Assembly (NCBI RefSeq): GCF_020023995.1 | Contig: NZ_NRRD01000012.1 | Span: 1-64,000, forward strand | Source of the DNA: Rhodobacter sp. TJ_12 | GTDB lineage: Bacteria > Pseudomonadota > Alphaproteobacteria > Rhodobacterales > Rhodobacteraceae | Direction: 5' to 3' | DNA length: 64,000 nucleotides | Shown here: positions 33,101-40,752 of the stretch, piece after piece | Layout of the letters: each line of letters starts with the position of its first letter | Position numbering within the stretch: position 1 is the first letter of the stretch | Position numbers and translations under genes: made by a program | The notes under the pieces: generated by a model | The model's database searches: none | What the model was told of the DNA's origin: nothing | What the model saw: the letters and a program-made list of their open reading frames with translations, nothing else

Positions 33101-33813
33101 GCCGGATTTTGGCCTTTTTGCTGCCGCTGGCCCTGTGGCAGGCGCTGACGGGGCTGGGGCTGGTCGCCCCCTTCATCTTGCCCGCGCCGGTTGATGTGGC
33201 GCGCGTGCTTTGGACCGAGGCGGCGGTGATTGTTCCGCATGCGGGGGTGACGCTGCGCGAGGTGCTGACGGGGCTGGCGCTTGGGCTGGCCTTGGGCGTC
33301 AGCCTTGCCGTGGCCATGGCGCTGTCATCGTTTCTGTCGCGGCTTTTGGGGCCGCTTCTCAGCGCCAGCCAAGCGCTGCCGGTCTTTGTGTTGGCGCCGG
33401 TGCTGACGCTGTGGCTGGGCTATGGCCTCGGGCCCAAGGTGGCGATGGTGGTTTTGCTGGTGGTCTTCCCGGTCGCCTCGGGCCTTTATGATGGGCTGTG
33501 CGCCACGCCCGAGCCGGTGCGCGATTTGGCACGCATCACCCGCGCCCATCCGTTGCGCGCGCTCATTTGGCTGCGGCTGCCCCATGCCTTGCCGCATTTG
33601 GGGGCGGGGCTGCGCATCGCGGTGACCTATGCGCCCACCGGCGCGGTGATCGGCGAATGGGTCGGCGCGTCGAAGGGGTTGGGCTATCTGATGTTGATGG
33701 CCAATGCCCGGATGCGCACCGAACTGATGTTTGCCGCGCTGATCGTGATCGTGGCCATGACGCTGGTGCTCAACTTGGCCACCAGCCGGGCCCTGCGCCG
33801 GTTCGGGATGTGA
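33097..33813 (+). CDS. thiX: Thiamin-precursor ABC transporter, permease
   Basis: A 238-residue permease of the nitrate/taurine/ThiX class with about six membrane helices and the EAA-type cytoplasmic loop (near RAHPLRALIWLRLPHALPH). Last gene of the thiamin operon; its stop abuts, with no gap, the stop of the convergent exonuclease III gene, so no separate terminator fits between them. Confidence 0.92.
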   Translation: MSRILAFLLPLALWQALTGLGLVAPFILPAPVDVARVLWTEAAVIVPHAGVTLREVLTGLALGLALGVSLAVAMALSSFLSRLLGPLLSASQALPVFVLAPVLTLWLGYGLGPKVAMVVLLVVFPVASGLYDGLCATPEPVRDLARITRAHPLRALIWLRLPHALPHLGAGLRIAVTYAPTGAVIGEWVGASKGLGYLMLMANARMRTELMFAALIVIVAMTLVLNLATSRALRRFGM

Positions 33814-34593
33814 TTACGCGTCCAGATCGATCCAGATCGGCACATGGTCCGAGGGTTTCTCGCCCCCGCGCACATCCTTGTCGATGCCAACCTCGCGCAG
33901 CAAATCCGCCGCTTGCGGGCTCAGCAACAGATGATCGATGCGAATGCCGTTATTGCGTTGCCACGCGCCAGCTTGGTAATCCCAAAACGTATAATGCCCC
34001 GGCCCGGCGACGCGGGCGCGGAACGCATCGGTCAGCCCCAGATGCAACAGCCGCCGAAACGCCGCGCGGGTTTCGGGCAAAGCCAGCGCATCGTCGCGCC
34101 AGGCTTCGGGCTTGGCGGCATCTTCATCTTGCGGGATCACATTGTAATCGCCCAAGAACACCAGCGGCTCTTCGGTGGCGAGCAGCGCTTGCACCCGCGC
34201 GTGCATCCGCGCCATCCATGCCAGTTTGTAGTCATATTTCGGCCCCGGCGCGGGGTTGCCATTGGGCAGGTAAAGCCCGCAAATCCGCACCGCGCGACTG
34301 CCCACCACCGTCGCCTCGATCCAGCGGGCCTGTGCGTCGCTGTCATCGCCGGGCAGGCCACAGGTCACATCTTCCAGCAGAAAGCGGCTCAACAGCGCCA
34401 CCCCGTTAAAGCTTTTCTGCCCATGGGTGACGACCTGATAGCCCAGACCATCCAGCACCTCATGCGGGAAGGCGTCATCGGTCGATTTGATCTCTTGCAG
34501 CGCCACCACATCGGGCTCGGCTGCCTTCAACCATGCGGGCAGCGCCTGCGCGCGCGCCTTGATTCCATTGATGTTGAAACTGGCGATTTTCAT
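33814..34593 (-). CDS. xth: Exodeoxyribonuclease III (AP endonuclease)
   Basis: A 259-residue ExoIII-family nuclease for base-excision repair. Active-site blocks are MKIASFNINGIKAR, VVALQEIKSTDDAF (Glu metal ligand), FLGDYNVIPQDEDA (Asp, Asn) and the C-terminal SDHVPIWIDLDA (Asp-His). Full length for the family. A small zinc-finger gene lies 60 bp upstream on the same strand. Confidence 0.95.
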   Translation of the reverse strand: MKIASFNINGIKARAQALPAWLKAAEPDVVALQEIKSTDDAFPHEVLDGLGYQVVTHGQKSFNGVALLSRFLLEDVTCGLPGDDSDAQARWIEATVVGSRAVRICGLYLPNGNPAPGPKYDYKLAWMARMHARVQALLATEEPLVFLGDYNVIPQDEDAAKPEAWRDDALALPETRAAFRRLLHLGLTDAFRARVAGPGHYTFWDYQAGAWQRNNGIRIDHLLLSPQAADLLREVGIDKDVRGGEKPSDHVPIWIDLDA

Positions 34594-34653
34594 GCGCGTC
34601 TCCCTTTCCGCCTTGATAGAAGGCGGGGCGGCAGAAGAAAAGAGAGCGCGCGA

Positions 34654-34893
34654 TCAGGAGGCGCGGCGGGGCAGCGCGCGGCTGCGGGTCGCCGCGCGGC
34701 GGCAGCAGCGGTCATGCGGATCGGTCAGATCGGCGCAATCCCAGCCATTCGCGCCTTCGGCGCAACAATCCTTTATGTCGAGATGTTTGGCGCGGTCGCG
34801 CGCGGTAAACAGAGGCACCCCGCAATAGGGGCAAAGAACGGTTTCGCCTTTTGTGGCGGCAGTGGTCTTCGCGGCAGTCTCGGCCCTTCCCAT
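34654..34893 (-). CDS. Small CPxCG-type zinc-finger protein
   Basis: A 79-residue protein with LCPYCGVPLF and later cysteine pairs (KDCCAEG, WDCADL, DRCC), and a basic C-terminus. It probably binds zinc. Small CPxCG proteins are common in prokaryotes and mostly unstudied. AGGAGTG lies before the ATG at 34893. It precedes xth on the same strand; a link to nucleic-acid metabolism is only a guess. Confidence 0.7.
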   Translation of the reverse strand: MGRAETAAKTTAATKGETVLCPYCGVPLFTARDRAKHLDIKDCCAEGANGWDCADLTDPHDRCCRRAATRSRALPRRAS

Positions 34894-35141
34894 GGCACAC
34901 TCCTGTTTCGGAGGCGCAACCTTGCGGCCCGCGTCCCTTCGCCACAACGCGTTCCTCCAAGCGCGCCGGGCCAATACGTTTCATTCTGGAACAATATTAT
35001 TAATAAATCCATGATCCGGATCAATGTGCCCTTTTCGCAGGTGTCACGGCCGCGCGCTGCCGTCTTGCGCCCGGTGCCGGTCGCGGCGCGGTGGACATTG
35101 GCCCCATTGCCCCGCGCGCGGCCTTGCGGTAAAGGCGCGCC

Positions 35142-36737
35142 ATGAGCAACGCACCCGTCCTCCCGCCCGAAATCGCCCGTCGTCGGACCTTCGCGATCAT
35201 CTCGCACCCCGACGCAGGCAAGACCACGCTGACCGAAAAGTTCCTGCTTTTCGGGGGCGCGATCCAAATGGCGGGTCAGGTGCGAGCCAAGGGCGAGGCG
35301 CGGCGCACGCGCTCGGACTTTATGAAGCTGGAACAAGACCGGGGCATCTCGGTTTCGGCCTCGGCGATGAGCTTTGAATTCCGCAACTATCGCTTCAACC
35401 TTGTGGACACCCCCGGCCACAGCGACTTTTCCGAAGATACCTATCGCACGCTGACCGCGGTGGATGCAGCGATCATGGTGATTGACGGGGCGAAGGGGGT
35501 GGAAAGCCAGACGCGCAAGCTCTTTGAGGTCTGCCGTCTGCGCGATCTGCCGATCTTGACCTTCTGTAACAAGATGGACCGCGAAAGCCGCGACACGTTC
35601 GAGATCATCGACGAGATCCAAGAAAACCTTGCCATCGATGTGGCGCCCGCAAGCTGGCCGATTGGGCAGGGGCGCGATTTCTTGGGCTGCTATGACATTT
35701 TGCACGACCGTCTGGAATTGATGGACCGGGCCGACCGCAACAAGGTCGCTGAAAGCATCAAGATCGAGGGGCTGGATGACCCCAAATTGGCCGAGCATGT
35801 GCCCGCCGAACAATTGGAGCAGTTGCGCGAAGAATTGGAAATGGCGCGAGAACTGCTACCCAAATTCGACCGGCAAAGCTTCCTTGAGGGGCATTTGACG
35901 CCGATCTGGTTTGGCTCGGCCATCAACAGCTTTGGCGTGAAAGAGTTGATGGATGGCATGGGCGAATATGGCCCCGAGCCGCAGCCGCAACGCGCCGCCG
36001 AGCGCCAGATTTCCGCCGATGAAAAGAAGGTCGCGGGTTTTGTGTTCAAGGTTCAGGCGAACATGGACCCCAAGCACCGCGACCGGGTCGCCTTTGTGCG
36101 CCTTGCCTCGGGGCATTTCAACCGCGGTATGAAGCTTTTGCATGTGCGTTCAGGCAAGCCGATGGCAGTGTCGAACCCGGTGCTGTTTCTGGCCGCAGAC
36201 CGCGAATTGGCCGAAGAGGCATGGGCGGGCGATATCATCGGCATTCCGAACCACGGGCAATTGCGCATTGGCGACGCCCTGACCGAAGGGGAGAAGCTGC
36301 GCTTCACCGGCATCCCGTCCTTTGCGCCCGAACTCTTGCAATCGGTCCGCTCGACCGACCCGATGAAGGGCAAGCATCTGGAAAAAGCACTGATGCAATT
36401 CGCCGAAGAGGGCGCGGCGAAAGTGTTCAAACCCGCCATCGGCTCGGGCTTTATTGTCGGCGTGGTCGGCGCTTTGCAATTTGACGTGCTCGCCAGCCGG
36501 ATCGAGCTGGAATACGGCATCCCGGTGCGGTTTGAGCCGAGCCAATTCACCTCGGCGCGCTGGGTGCAGGGGCCGAAGGATTTGGTCGACAAGCTGGTGA
36601 ACGTGAACAAGCAGCACATCGCCCATGACCATGATGGCGACACCGTCTTTTTGACCCGCCTGCAATGGGACATCGATCGCGTCGTGCGCGATTATGAAGG
36701 CGTGACGCTGAGCGCGACGAAGGAAATGATGCAGTAA
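35142..36737 (+). CDS. prfC: Peptide chain release factor 3
   Basis: A 531-residue translational GTPase that releases RF1/RF2 from the ribosome after termination. G motifs are SHPDAGKTTLTE (G1), DRGISVSASA (G2), VDTPGHSDF (G3) and CNKMDRE (G4); the RF3-specific C-terminal domain is present. Full length. The AT-rich stretch about 35000-35030 upstream may hold its promoter. Two hairpins follow the stop. Confidence 0.96.
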   Translation: MSNAPVLPPEIARRRTFAIISHPDAGKTTLTEKFLLFGGAIQMAGQVRAKGEARRTRSDFMKLEQDRGISVSASAMSFEFRNYRFNLVDTPGHSDFSEDTYRTLTAVDAAIMVIDGAKGVESQTRKLFEVCRLRDLPILTFCNKMDRESRDTFEIIDEIQENLAIDVAPASWPIGQGRDFLGCYDILHDRLELMDRADRNKVAESIKIEGLDDPKLAEHVPAEQLEQLREELEMARELLPKFDRQSFLEGHLTPIWFGSAINSFGVKELMDGMGEYGPEPQPQRAAERQISADEKKVAGFVFKVQANMDPKHRDRVAFVRLASGHFNRGMKLLHVRSGKPMAVSNPVLFLAADRELAEEAWAGDIIGIPNHGQLRIGDALTEGEKLRFTGIPSFAPELLQSVRSTDPMKGKHLEKALMQFAEEGAAKVFKPAIGSGFIVGVVGALQFDVLASRIELEYGIPVRFEPSQFTSARWVQGPKDLVDKLVNVNKQHIAHDHDGDTVFLTRLQWDIDRVVRDYEGVTLSATKEMMQ

Positions 36738-36739
36738 AC

Positions 36740-36768
36740 TTGACAAGGTCGGGTTTAGGATGTATCGG
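36740..36768 (+). promoter_or_regulatory. Possible promoter for the NYN gene
   Basis: TTGACA (36740-36745), 17 bp, then TATCGG (36763-36768). The -35 is perfect and the -10 weak. It begins 3 bp after the prfC stop and could drive the NYN gene, if the hairpins downstream do not stop transcription. Confidence 0.25.
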
Positions 36769-36781
36769 TTGGAAAAGACCC

Positions 36782-36838
36782 GCTAGCGCATAAAGCGCTA
36801 GCATTAATGACCCCGGGGACGCTTGCGTCCCCGTATTC
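36782..36838 (+). terminator. Two hairpins between prfC and the NYN gene
   Basis: GCTAGCGC-ATAAA-GCGCTAGC (36782-36802) is a perfect 8-bp stem. GGGGACG-CTTG-type stem GGGGACGC/GCGTCCCC (36815-36832) follows and is succeeded by GTATTCATTTG. The second is the likelier prfC terminator, though its U run is poor. The first could be a palindromic protein-binding site. Confidence 0.55.
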
Positions 36839-36866
36839 ATTTGTACGTTTGCTTGGGGACATTGAT

Positions 36867-37496
36867 ATGTCGTTGGCTGATGGGCGTGTCCGAATCCGGA
36901 TTTTCGTTGATTTCTGGAATTTCTCTTTGTCTGCGAGAGATATTGAGCCCGGTTTCATGATGGATTGGTCTAATGTAGGCCCCAGTTTCAGCGCGGAGGT
37001 TGCTGCTCTTGTTGTTCCTGGACAGCCATATGTATACGAGGCGATGCATGTTTATGGTTCTTATGATCCGCATAAAACGAGTGATGTTAAGCTAAAAAAC
37101 TGGTTCCTGAATACTCTTGATAGGATGCCGGGAGTGCACGTGACGCTTGCTGAGCGCCAGAAGAAACGCGGCTATCCCAAGTGCCCACACTGCCAAGAAG
37201 AAGTTATGAAATGCCCTTCATGTGAAGGAGACATGCGTGGTACAGAAGAAAAGGGTGTAGACACCAAGATCGTAACTGACATGATCAGTCTTGCGTGGAT
37301 TGATGCTTACGACATTGCACTGCTCGTCTCAGCCGATCGAGACTTTGTCCCGGTTGCAGAATTCCTGCAAACTAAAGGCATCAAGGTAATCCATGGTTGT
37401 TTCCCTCCGAAGGGAAATGAACTTTCGCGGAAGTGTTGGGGGCTACTCGACCTTGGTGCACTTCGGGAAACCTATCGTCAGATAGCGAAGAATTAG
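36867..37496 (+). CDS. NYN-domain nuclease with inserted zinc ribbon
   Basis: A 209-residue NYN (PIN-like) protein. Acidic residues typical of the metal site are Asp15 in FVDFWNFS, Asp132 and Asp138 in GVDTKIVTDM, and Asp157/Asp159 in VSADRDFVPV. A four-cysteine zinc ribbon (C106, C109, C116, C119; CPHC...CPSC) is inserted before the second acidic block. NYN proteins are predicted RNases. The ATG at 36867 follows GGGGA. The gene is clearly AT-richer, with different codon choice from prfC and dgt on either side, suggesting recent acquisition; a defence or RNA-quality role is possible but unproven. Confidence 0.85.
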   Translation: MSLADGRVRIRIFVDFWNFSLSARDIEPGFMMDWSNVGPSFSAEVAALVVPGQPYVYEAMHVYGSYDPHKTSDVKLKNWFLNTLDRMPGVHVTLAERQKKRGYPKCPHCQEEVMKCPSCEGDMRGTEEKGVDTKIVTDMISLAWIDAYDIALLVSADRDFVPVAEFLQTKGIKVIHGCFPPKGNELSRKCWGLLDLGALRETYRQIAKN

Positions 37497-37499
37497 CTT

Positions 37500-38660
37500 T
37501 CAAGAGTTTCCCACCAGCCGATTATATTCCTGAATGGCAAAGCGGTCTGTCATGCCCGCGACGTAATCCAGCACCACGCGGGCAATCTCGGTCCGGCCTT
37601 CTTCGTTGCCTTTGGCAAGCGCCTTTGCCACATCGTCTTGCCAGTCGTCGGGCAGCAGTTCGGGGCGGTCTAGAAACAGCGGGAAGAGCGCATTGACCAT
37701 CCCCGTAACCCGTTTGCGTTCCACCACCACGGTGGGCGCGCGATACATGCGGGTGAAAAGGAAGCTCTTGATCGCTTTGATGTTTTGATAAAGCGGTTTG
37801 GAAAACCGGATGATCGGCCCTTGCATGTTGCGGATGTCCTCGACCGATTGCGGCTGCAGTGCCTCCAGCCGGTTGCGCGCCACCGCGATCACATCTTCCA
37901 CCATCACGCCAAAAACGCGCCGCAGGGCCTCGTGCCGCCGCCGCATCGGGTCAAGACCGGGGTAAAGCTTATCGACCGTGGCGAAGCATTCGCCCAGCAC
38001 CGGCAGTTCGCACAGATCGGCTTCGGTAAAAAGCCCCGCGCGCAGGCCATCATGCAGGTCGTGGTGGTTGTAGGCGCAATCATCGGCCACCGCCGCCACC
38101 TGCGCCTCGGCCGAAGCATTGGTGCCAAGCTCCAGATCCCACATCCCGTTCACGCCCGCCAACGCATAGTTCCACGGCGGCTCCACAGGGCCATTGTGTT
38201 TGGCGATGCCCTCCAGCGTTTCCCATGTCAGGTTCAGCCCGTCGAAATCGGCGTAATGGCGCTCCAGCTTTGTCACAATGCGTAAAGCTTGGGCATTGTG
38301 ATCAAAACCGCCATAGGGCTCCATCAAAAGCGCCAAAGCATCTTCGCCGGTATGGCCAAAGGGCGGATGGCCCAAATCATGCGCCAAAGCCACCGCCTCG
38401 GCCAAATCGGTGTTCAGCCCCAACGCCCCCGCAATCGTGCGCGCCACCTGCGCGACCTCAATCGTATGGGTCAGCCGGGTGCGGTAATAATCGCCCTCAT
38501 GTTCCACAAAGACTTGGGTTTTATGCTTGAGCCGACGAAATGCCGAGGAATGGATGATCCGGTCCCGGTCGCGCTGAAACGGGGTGCGAAAGGTCGAATA
38601 GCTTTCATCATGCAGCCGCCCCCGGCTTGCTTCCGGTTGGCACGCATAGGGTTGCAGCAT
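37500..38660 (-). CDS. dgt: dGTPase-like HD-domain triphosphohydrolase
   Basis: A 386-residue deoxyguanosinetriphosphate triphosphohydrolase-like protein that would cleave dNTPs to nucleoside and triphosphate. The HD metal site is visible: RLTHTIEVAQVAR (first His), ALAHDLGHPPFGHTGE (His-Asp pair) and a distal Asp in VADDCAYNHHDLHDG. GAGGTGAAGG lies just before the ATG. The stop is 3 bp from the convergent NYN gene; it diverges from the A-type Fe-S carrier gene. Confidence 0.93.
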   Translation of the reverse strand: MLQPYACQPEASRGRLHDESYSTFRTPFQRDRDRIIHSSAFRRLKHKTQVFVEHEGDYYRTRLTHTIEVAQVARTIAGALGLNTDLAEAVALAHDLGHPPFGHTGEDALALLMEPYGGFDHNAQALRIVTKLERHYADFDGLNLTWETLEGIAKHNGPVEPPWNYALAGVNGMWDLELGTNASAEAQVAAVADDCAYNHHDLHDGLRAGLFTEADLCELPVLGECFATVDKLYPGLDPMRRRHEALRRVFGVMVEDVIAVARNRLEALQPQSVEDIRNMQGPIIRFSKPLYQNIKAIKSFLFTRMYRAPTVVVERKRVTGMVNALFPLFLDRPELLPDDWQDDVAKALAKGNEEGRTEIARVVLDYVAGMTDRFAIQEYNRLVGNS

Positions 38661-38732
38661 CCTTCACCTCGCCTTGTCGTGGGCCCATGTCCTTCCTATA
38701 CTTATCATCAGCCCAACGACAGGTTCCAGCCC

Positions 38733-39074
38733 ATGCTTTTGCCCCCCAAAGTGACCCCCCGCGCCTTTGAACGCCTTGCCGCCATCAATGCCAAAGAGCC
38801 CGCGCCCAAAGCTTTGCGCGTGGCGGTGGAGGGCGGCGGCTGCTCTGGCTTTCAATATGATCTGAAACTAGAGGCCACAGCGGCCGAGGAAGATCTGGTG
38901 ATTGCGGGCGAGGGCGATTTCGCCGCGCAAAAAGTGCTGATCGACCCGGTCAGCCTGCCGTTTTTGCAAGATGCGGTGATTGATTACACGCAAGAACTGA
39001 TCGGCGCGCGCTTCGTGGTGCAAAACCCGAATGCGACAAGTTCTTGCGGCTGTGGCATTTCGTTCTCGATGTAA
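38733..39074 (+). CDS. erpA: A-type iron-sulphur carrier (HesB/IscA family)
   Basis: A 113-residue A-type carrier that passes Fe-S clusters to apoproteins. The three ligand cysteines are C37 (EGGGCSGFQY), C105 and C107 (SSCGCGISFSM). The start at 38733 is supported by AGGTT upstream and by the normal family length. ErpA is the best guess; IscA/SufA paralogues have the same motif. Divergent from dgt with 72 bp between. Confidence 0.88.
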   Translation: MLLPPKVTPRAFERLAAINAKEPAPKALRVAVEGGGCSGFQYDLKLEATAAEEDLVIAGEGDFAAQKVLIDPVSLPFLQDAVIDYTQELIGARFVVQNPNATSSCGCGISFSM

Positions 39075-39137
39075 TGCCCCGCTTGCCCCAAAGCCCAAGC
39101 CCCGCCAAACTTGACCCAAGCGGCAAGGGGCGGGCGC

Positions 39138-40448
39138 ATGGTGCAAGCGAGTGAGATTAAAAACGAAGAAACGCTGCAGGCGTGGCTGGACGCGCGGCCA
39201 GAAGACACGCGGCAGCGCGAGGCTGTAACGCTTGCCCATCGCGCGGCGATGCGGGTTTTGCCAATATGGATTTCAAGGCAGAGAGTTGATTGGCCTGGGT
39301 CGAATGCCGTTGCGGGTCTTAGCATTCTCCAAGGACTGTTGGTGTCAGGTATTCCGGAGGTGACTGAGGCACAGGCCGCTCTGACTATTTACGGTAAAAT
39401 GGTCGTAGATAGGAACGGAGCGGCTCTGACCATGCCGCGTCACTGGAGCGCAAATCCGCGTAAACAAATCAATCTTGAAACTTTCGGTGACGTAGCTGCG
39501 CAGAATGCAGTTCGTAGTGCAAATTGTGCATTTTCTTCGGTAATAACTCACTTTCCTCACGAGATCGAAAAACATTTAGCTACAGGTATTTCCGCTTCTG
39601 TTGCCGCGATTGGAACCGCCGCGGCGCAGTGGGACGTCGGTATTAGTGTTTCCCTTTCGGAGTTTTGGGACAGCATTCGAAACGATCTGATATCAATCGA
39701 GGAGCGACGCGCACCACTACGTTCCCCACTTTGGGAAAGGGCACTAGGTGTAAATTCGAATCCTCTGAACCGGGCACAGTTTACCGAGAAATTGCCGGGT
39801 TGGTTTTTCCGTGAGTGGCGTGCTGCGGCGGGTTGGTTTCGCACACATCCCGGTTATGAGTTTTGGCTCCGCTGGTATGAAGCCGCGCTTGCTGGCCGCC
39901 CGCTGACGGGGGATTGGGAAAGCCATGCGCAGCTTTTGAGCGATATTGCGCTGATCCCTGATGAGGATTGGAAACAGGGCGCGGAGCATGTCGCGGCGCT
40001 GATTGCTGAGATTGAGGAACGCTATCGGTTGCTCGCCGAGACTCGGCGTTTGAAGGGCGAACTTGCCCCGGTTGTGGCTGAAATTTCACCAGCACAGATC
40101 GGACACAATAATCCGCCTGAGGCCTTGGAAGAGGCCGTTCCCGCGAAGCCCGTCTTGATCATCTGGGAAACGCTAGACGAGACTGAGAGGGAACTTGAAA
40201 CACGTCGGCCGAGCAAGCCTCGTTTGCAGCAATTGGCCAAGGTTCTACTGGATGCGAGCATTGAGATTGCGAGGTATTGTGGCCAGCTTGGCGACAAGGC
40301 TTTGCAGAAGGCGGCAGAGGAAGTTGGCTCCTCCAGTGTGAAATGGGCGGTTCGGATCGGAGCCGGCTCATTCGCAACGAAAATGCTCGGCCTTGATGAT
40401 GCAGTCCGCACTTTTGCCGAAGCGCTTGCGCGCTACGCTGGGGGATAA
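39138..40448 (+). CDS. Hypothetical protein with GHNNPPE motif
   Basis: A 436-residue soluble protein of unrecognised family. The N-terminal three quarters are rich in Trp and Ala helices (GWFFREWRAAAGWFRTHP, residues about 226-243). A linker carries IGHNNPPEALEEAV, a short motif I have seen in many otherwise unrelated alphaproteobacterial hypothetical proteins. The C-terminus is helical and amphipathic (VKWAVRIGAGSFATKMLG). AAGGGG precedes the ATG at 39138. Base composition is AT-richer than its neighbours, most strongly from 39280 to 39800, which suggests transfer. Direct repeats follow the stop. Confidence 0.75.
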   Translation: MVQASEIKNEETLQAWLDARPEDTRQREAVTLAHRAAMRVLPIWISRQRVDWPGSNAVAGLSILQGLLVSGIPEVTEAQAALTIYGKMVVDRNGAALTMPRHWSANPRKQINLETFGDVAAQNAVRSANCAFSSVITHFPHEIEKHLATGISASVAAIGTAAAQWDVGISVSLSEFWDSIRNDLISIEERRAPLRSPLWERALGVNSNPLNRAQFTEKLPGWFFREWRAAAGWFRTHPGYEFWLRWYEAALAGRPLTGDWESHAQLLSDIALIPDEDWKQGAEHVAALIAEIEERYRLLAETRRLKGELAPVVAEISPAQIGHNNPPEALEEAVPAKPVLIIWETLDETERELETRRPSKPRLQQLAKVLLDASIEIARYCGQLGDKALQKAAEEVGSSSVKWAVRIGAGSFATKMLGLDDAVRTFAEALARYAGG

Positions 40449-40494
40449 TGGCGCGGGCGACCAGCCCGGGCCGCGCCCGACCCGCCCCATGGGC

Positions 40495-40740
40495 GGGCGC
40501 ATTGCGCCGTCAGACACAGAACCAGCGCTCAAAGTGTTGGCGCCATAAAGTGCCCAGCAAACCTGTTCCAAAGCGCCCACCCCGGGTCGGTCGCGGCCCT
40601 CGGTTGCGTCAAGACGCTGGGTCGAGACGGGCGCATCTCTCCGTTTCAAACAGAACTGACGGCCCAGTTGTTGGCCCCATAAAGTGCCCAAAACACCTGC
40701 TGCAAAGCGCCCGCCCCGGGTCAGGCGCGGCTCTTGGCTC
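40495..40740. repeat. Two-copy 134-bp intergenic repeat
   Basis: The whole gap between the hypothetical gene and the Hint gene is a repeat with a constant 134-bp offset. The best-matching parts are 40534-40603 and 40668-40737 (ungapped, sharing CCATAAAGTGCCCA, AAAGCGCCC and CCCCGGGTC), and weaker identity extends upstream to GGGCGCAT at 40495 and 40629. Read on the reverse strand each copy gives a similar peptide (WALYGAN in both), but copy 2 has a stop and the copies are in different frames. It is not a CRISPR or an IS. Confidence 0.7.
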
Positions 40741-40752
40741 TAACGCCCGCCC

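Noticed and set aside
31083-33317. 744-codon reverse frame across the thiamin operon
   Set aside because: Pro/Arg/Ala-rich composition shadow; four genes with intact motifs occupy the other strand.
36738-37499. IS element or prophage fragment around the NYN gene
   Set aside because: No transposase, integrase or terminal inverted repeats; the hairpins upstream are not mirrored downstream of the gene.
40495-40740. CRISPR array
   Set aside because: Only two long, diverged units with a 134-bp period; no short identical repeats with unique spacers and no cas genes.
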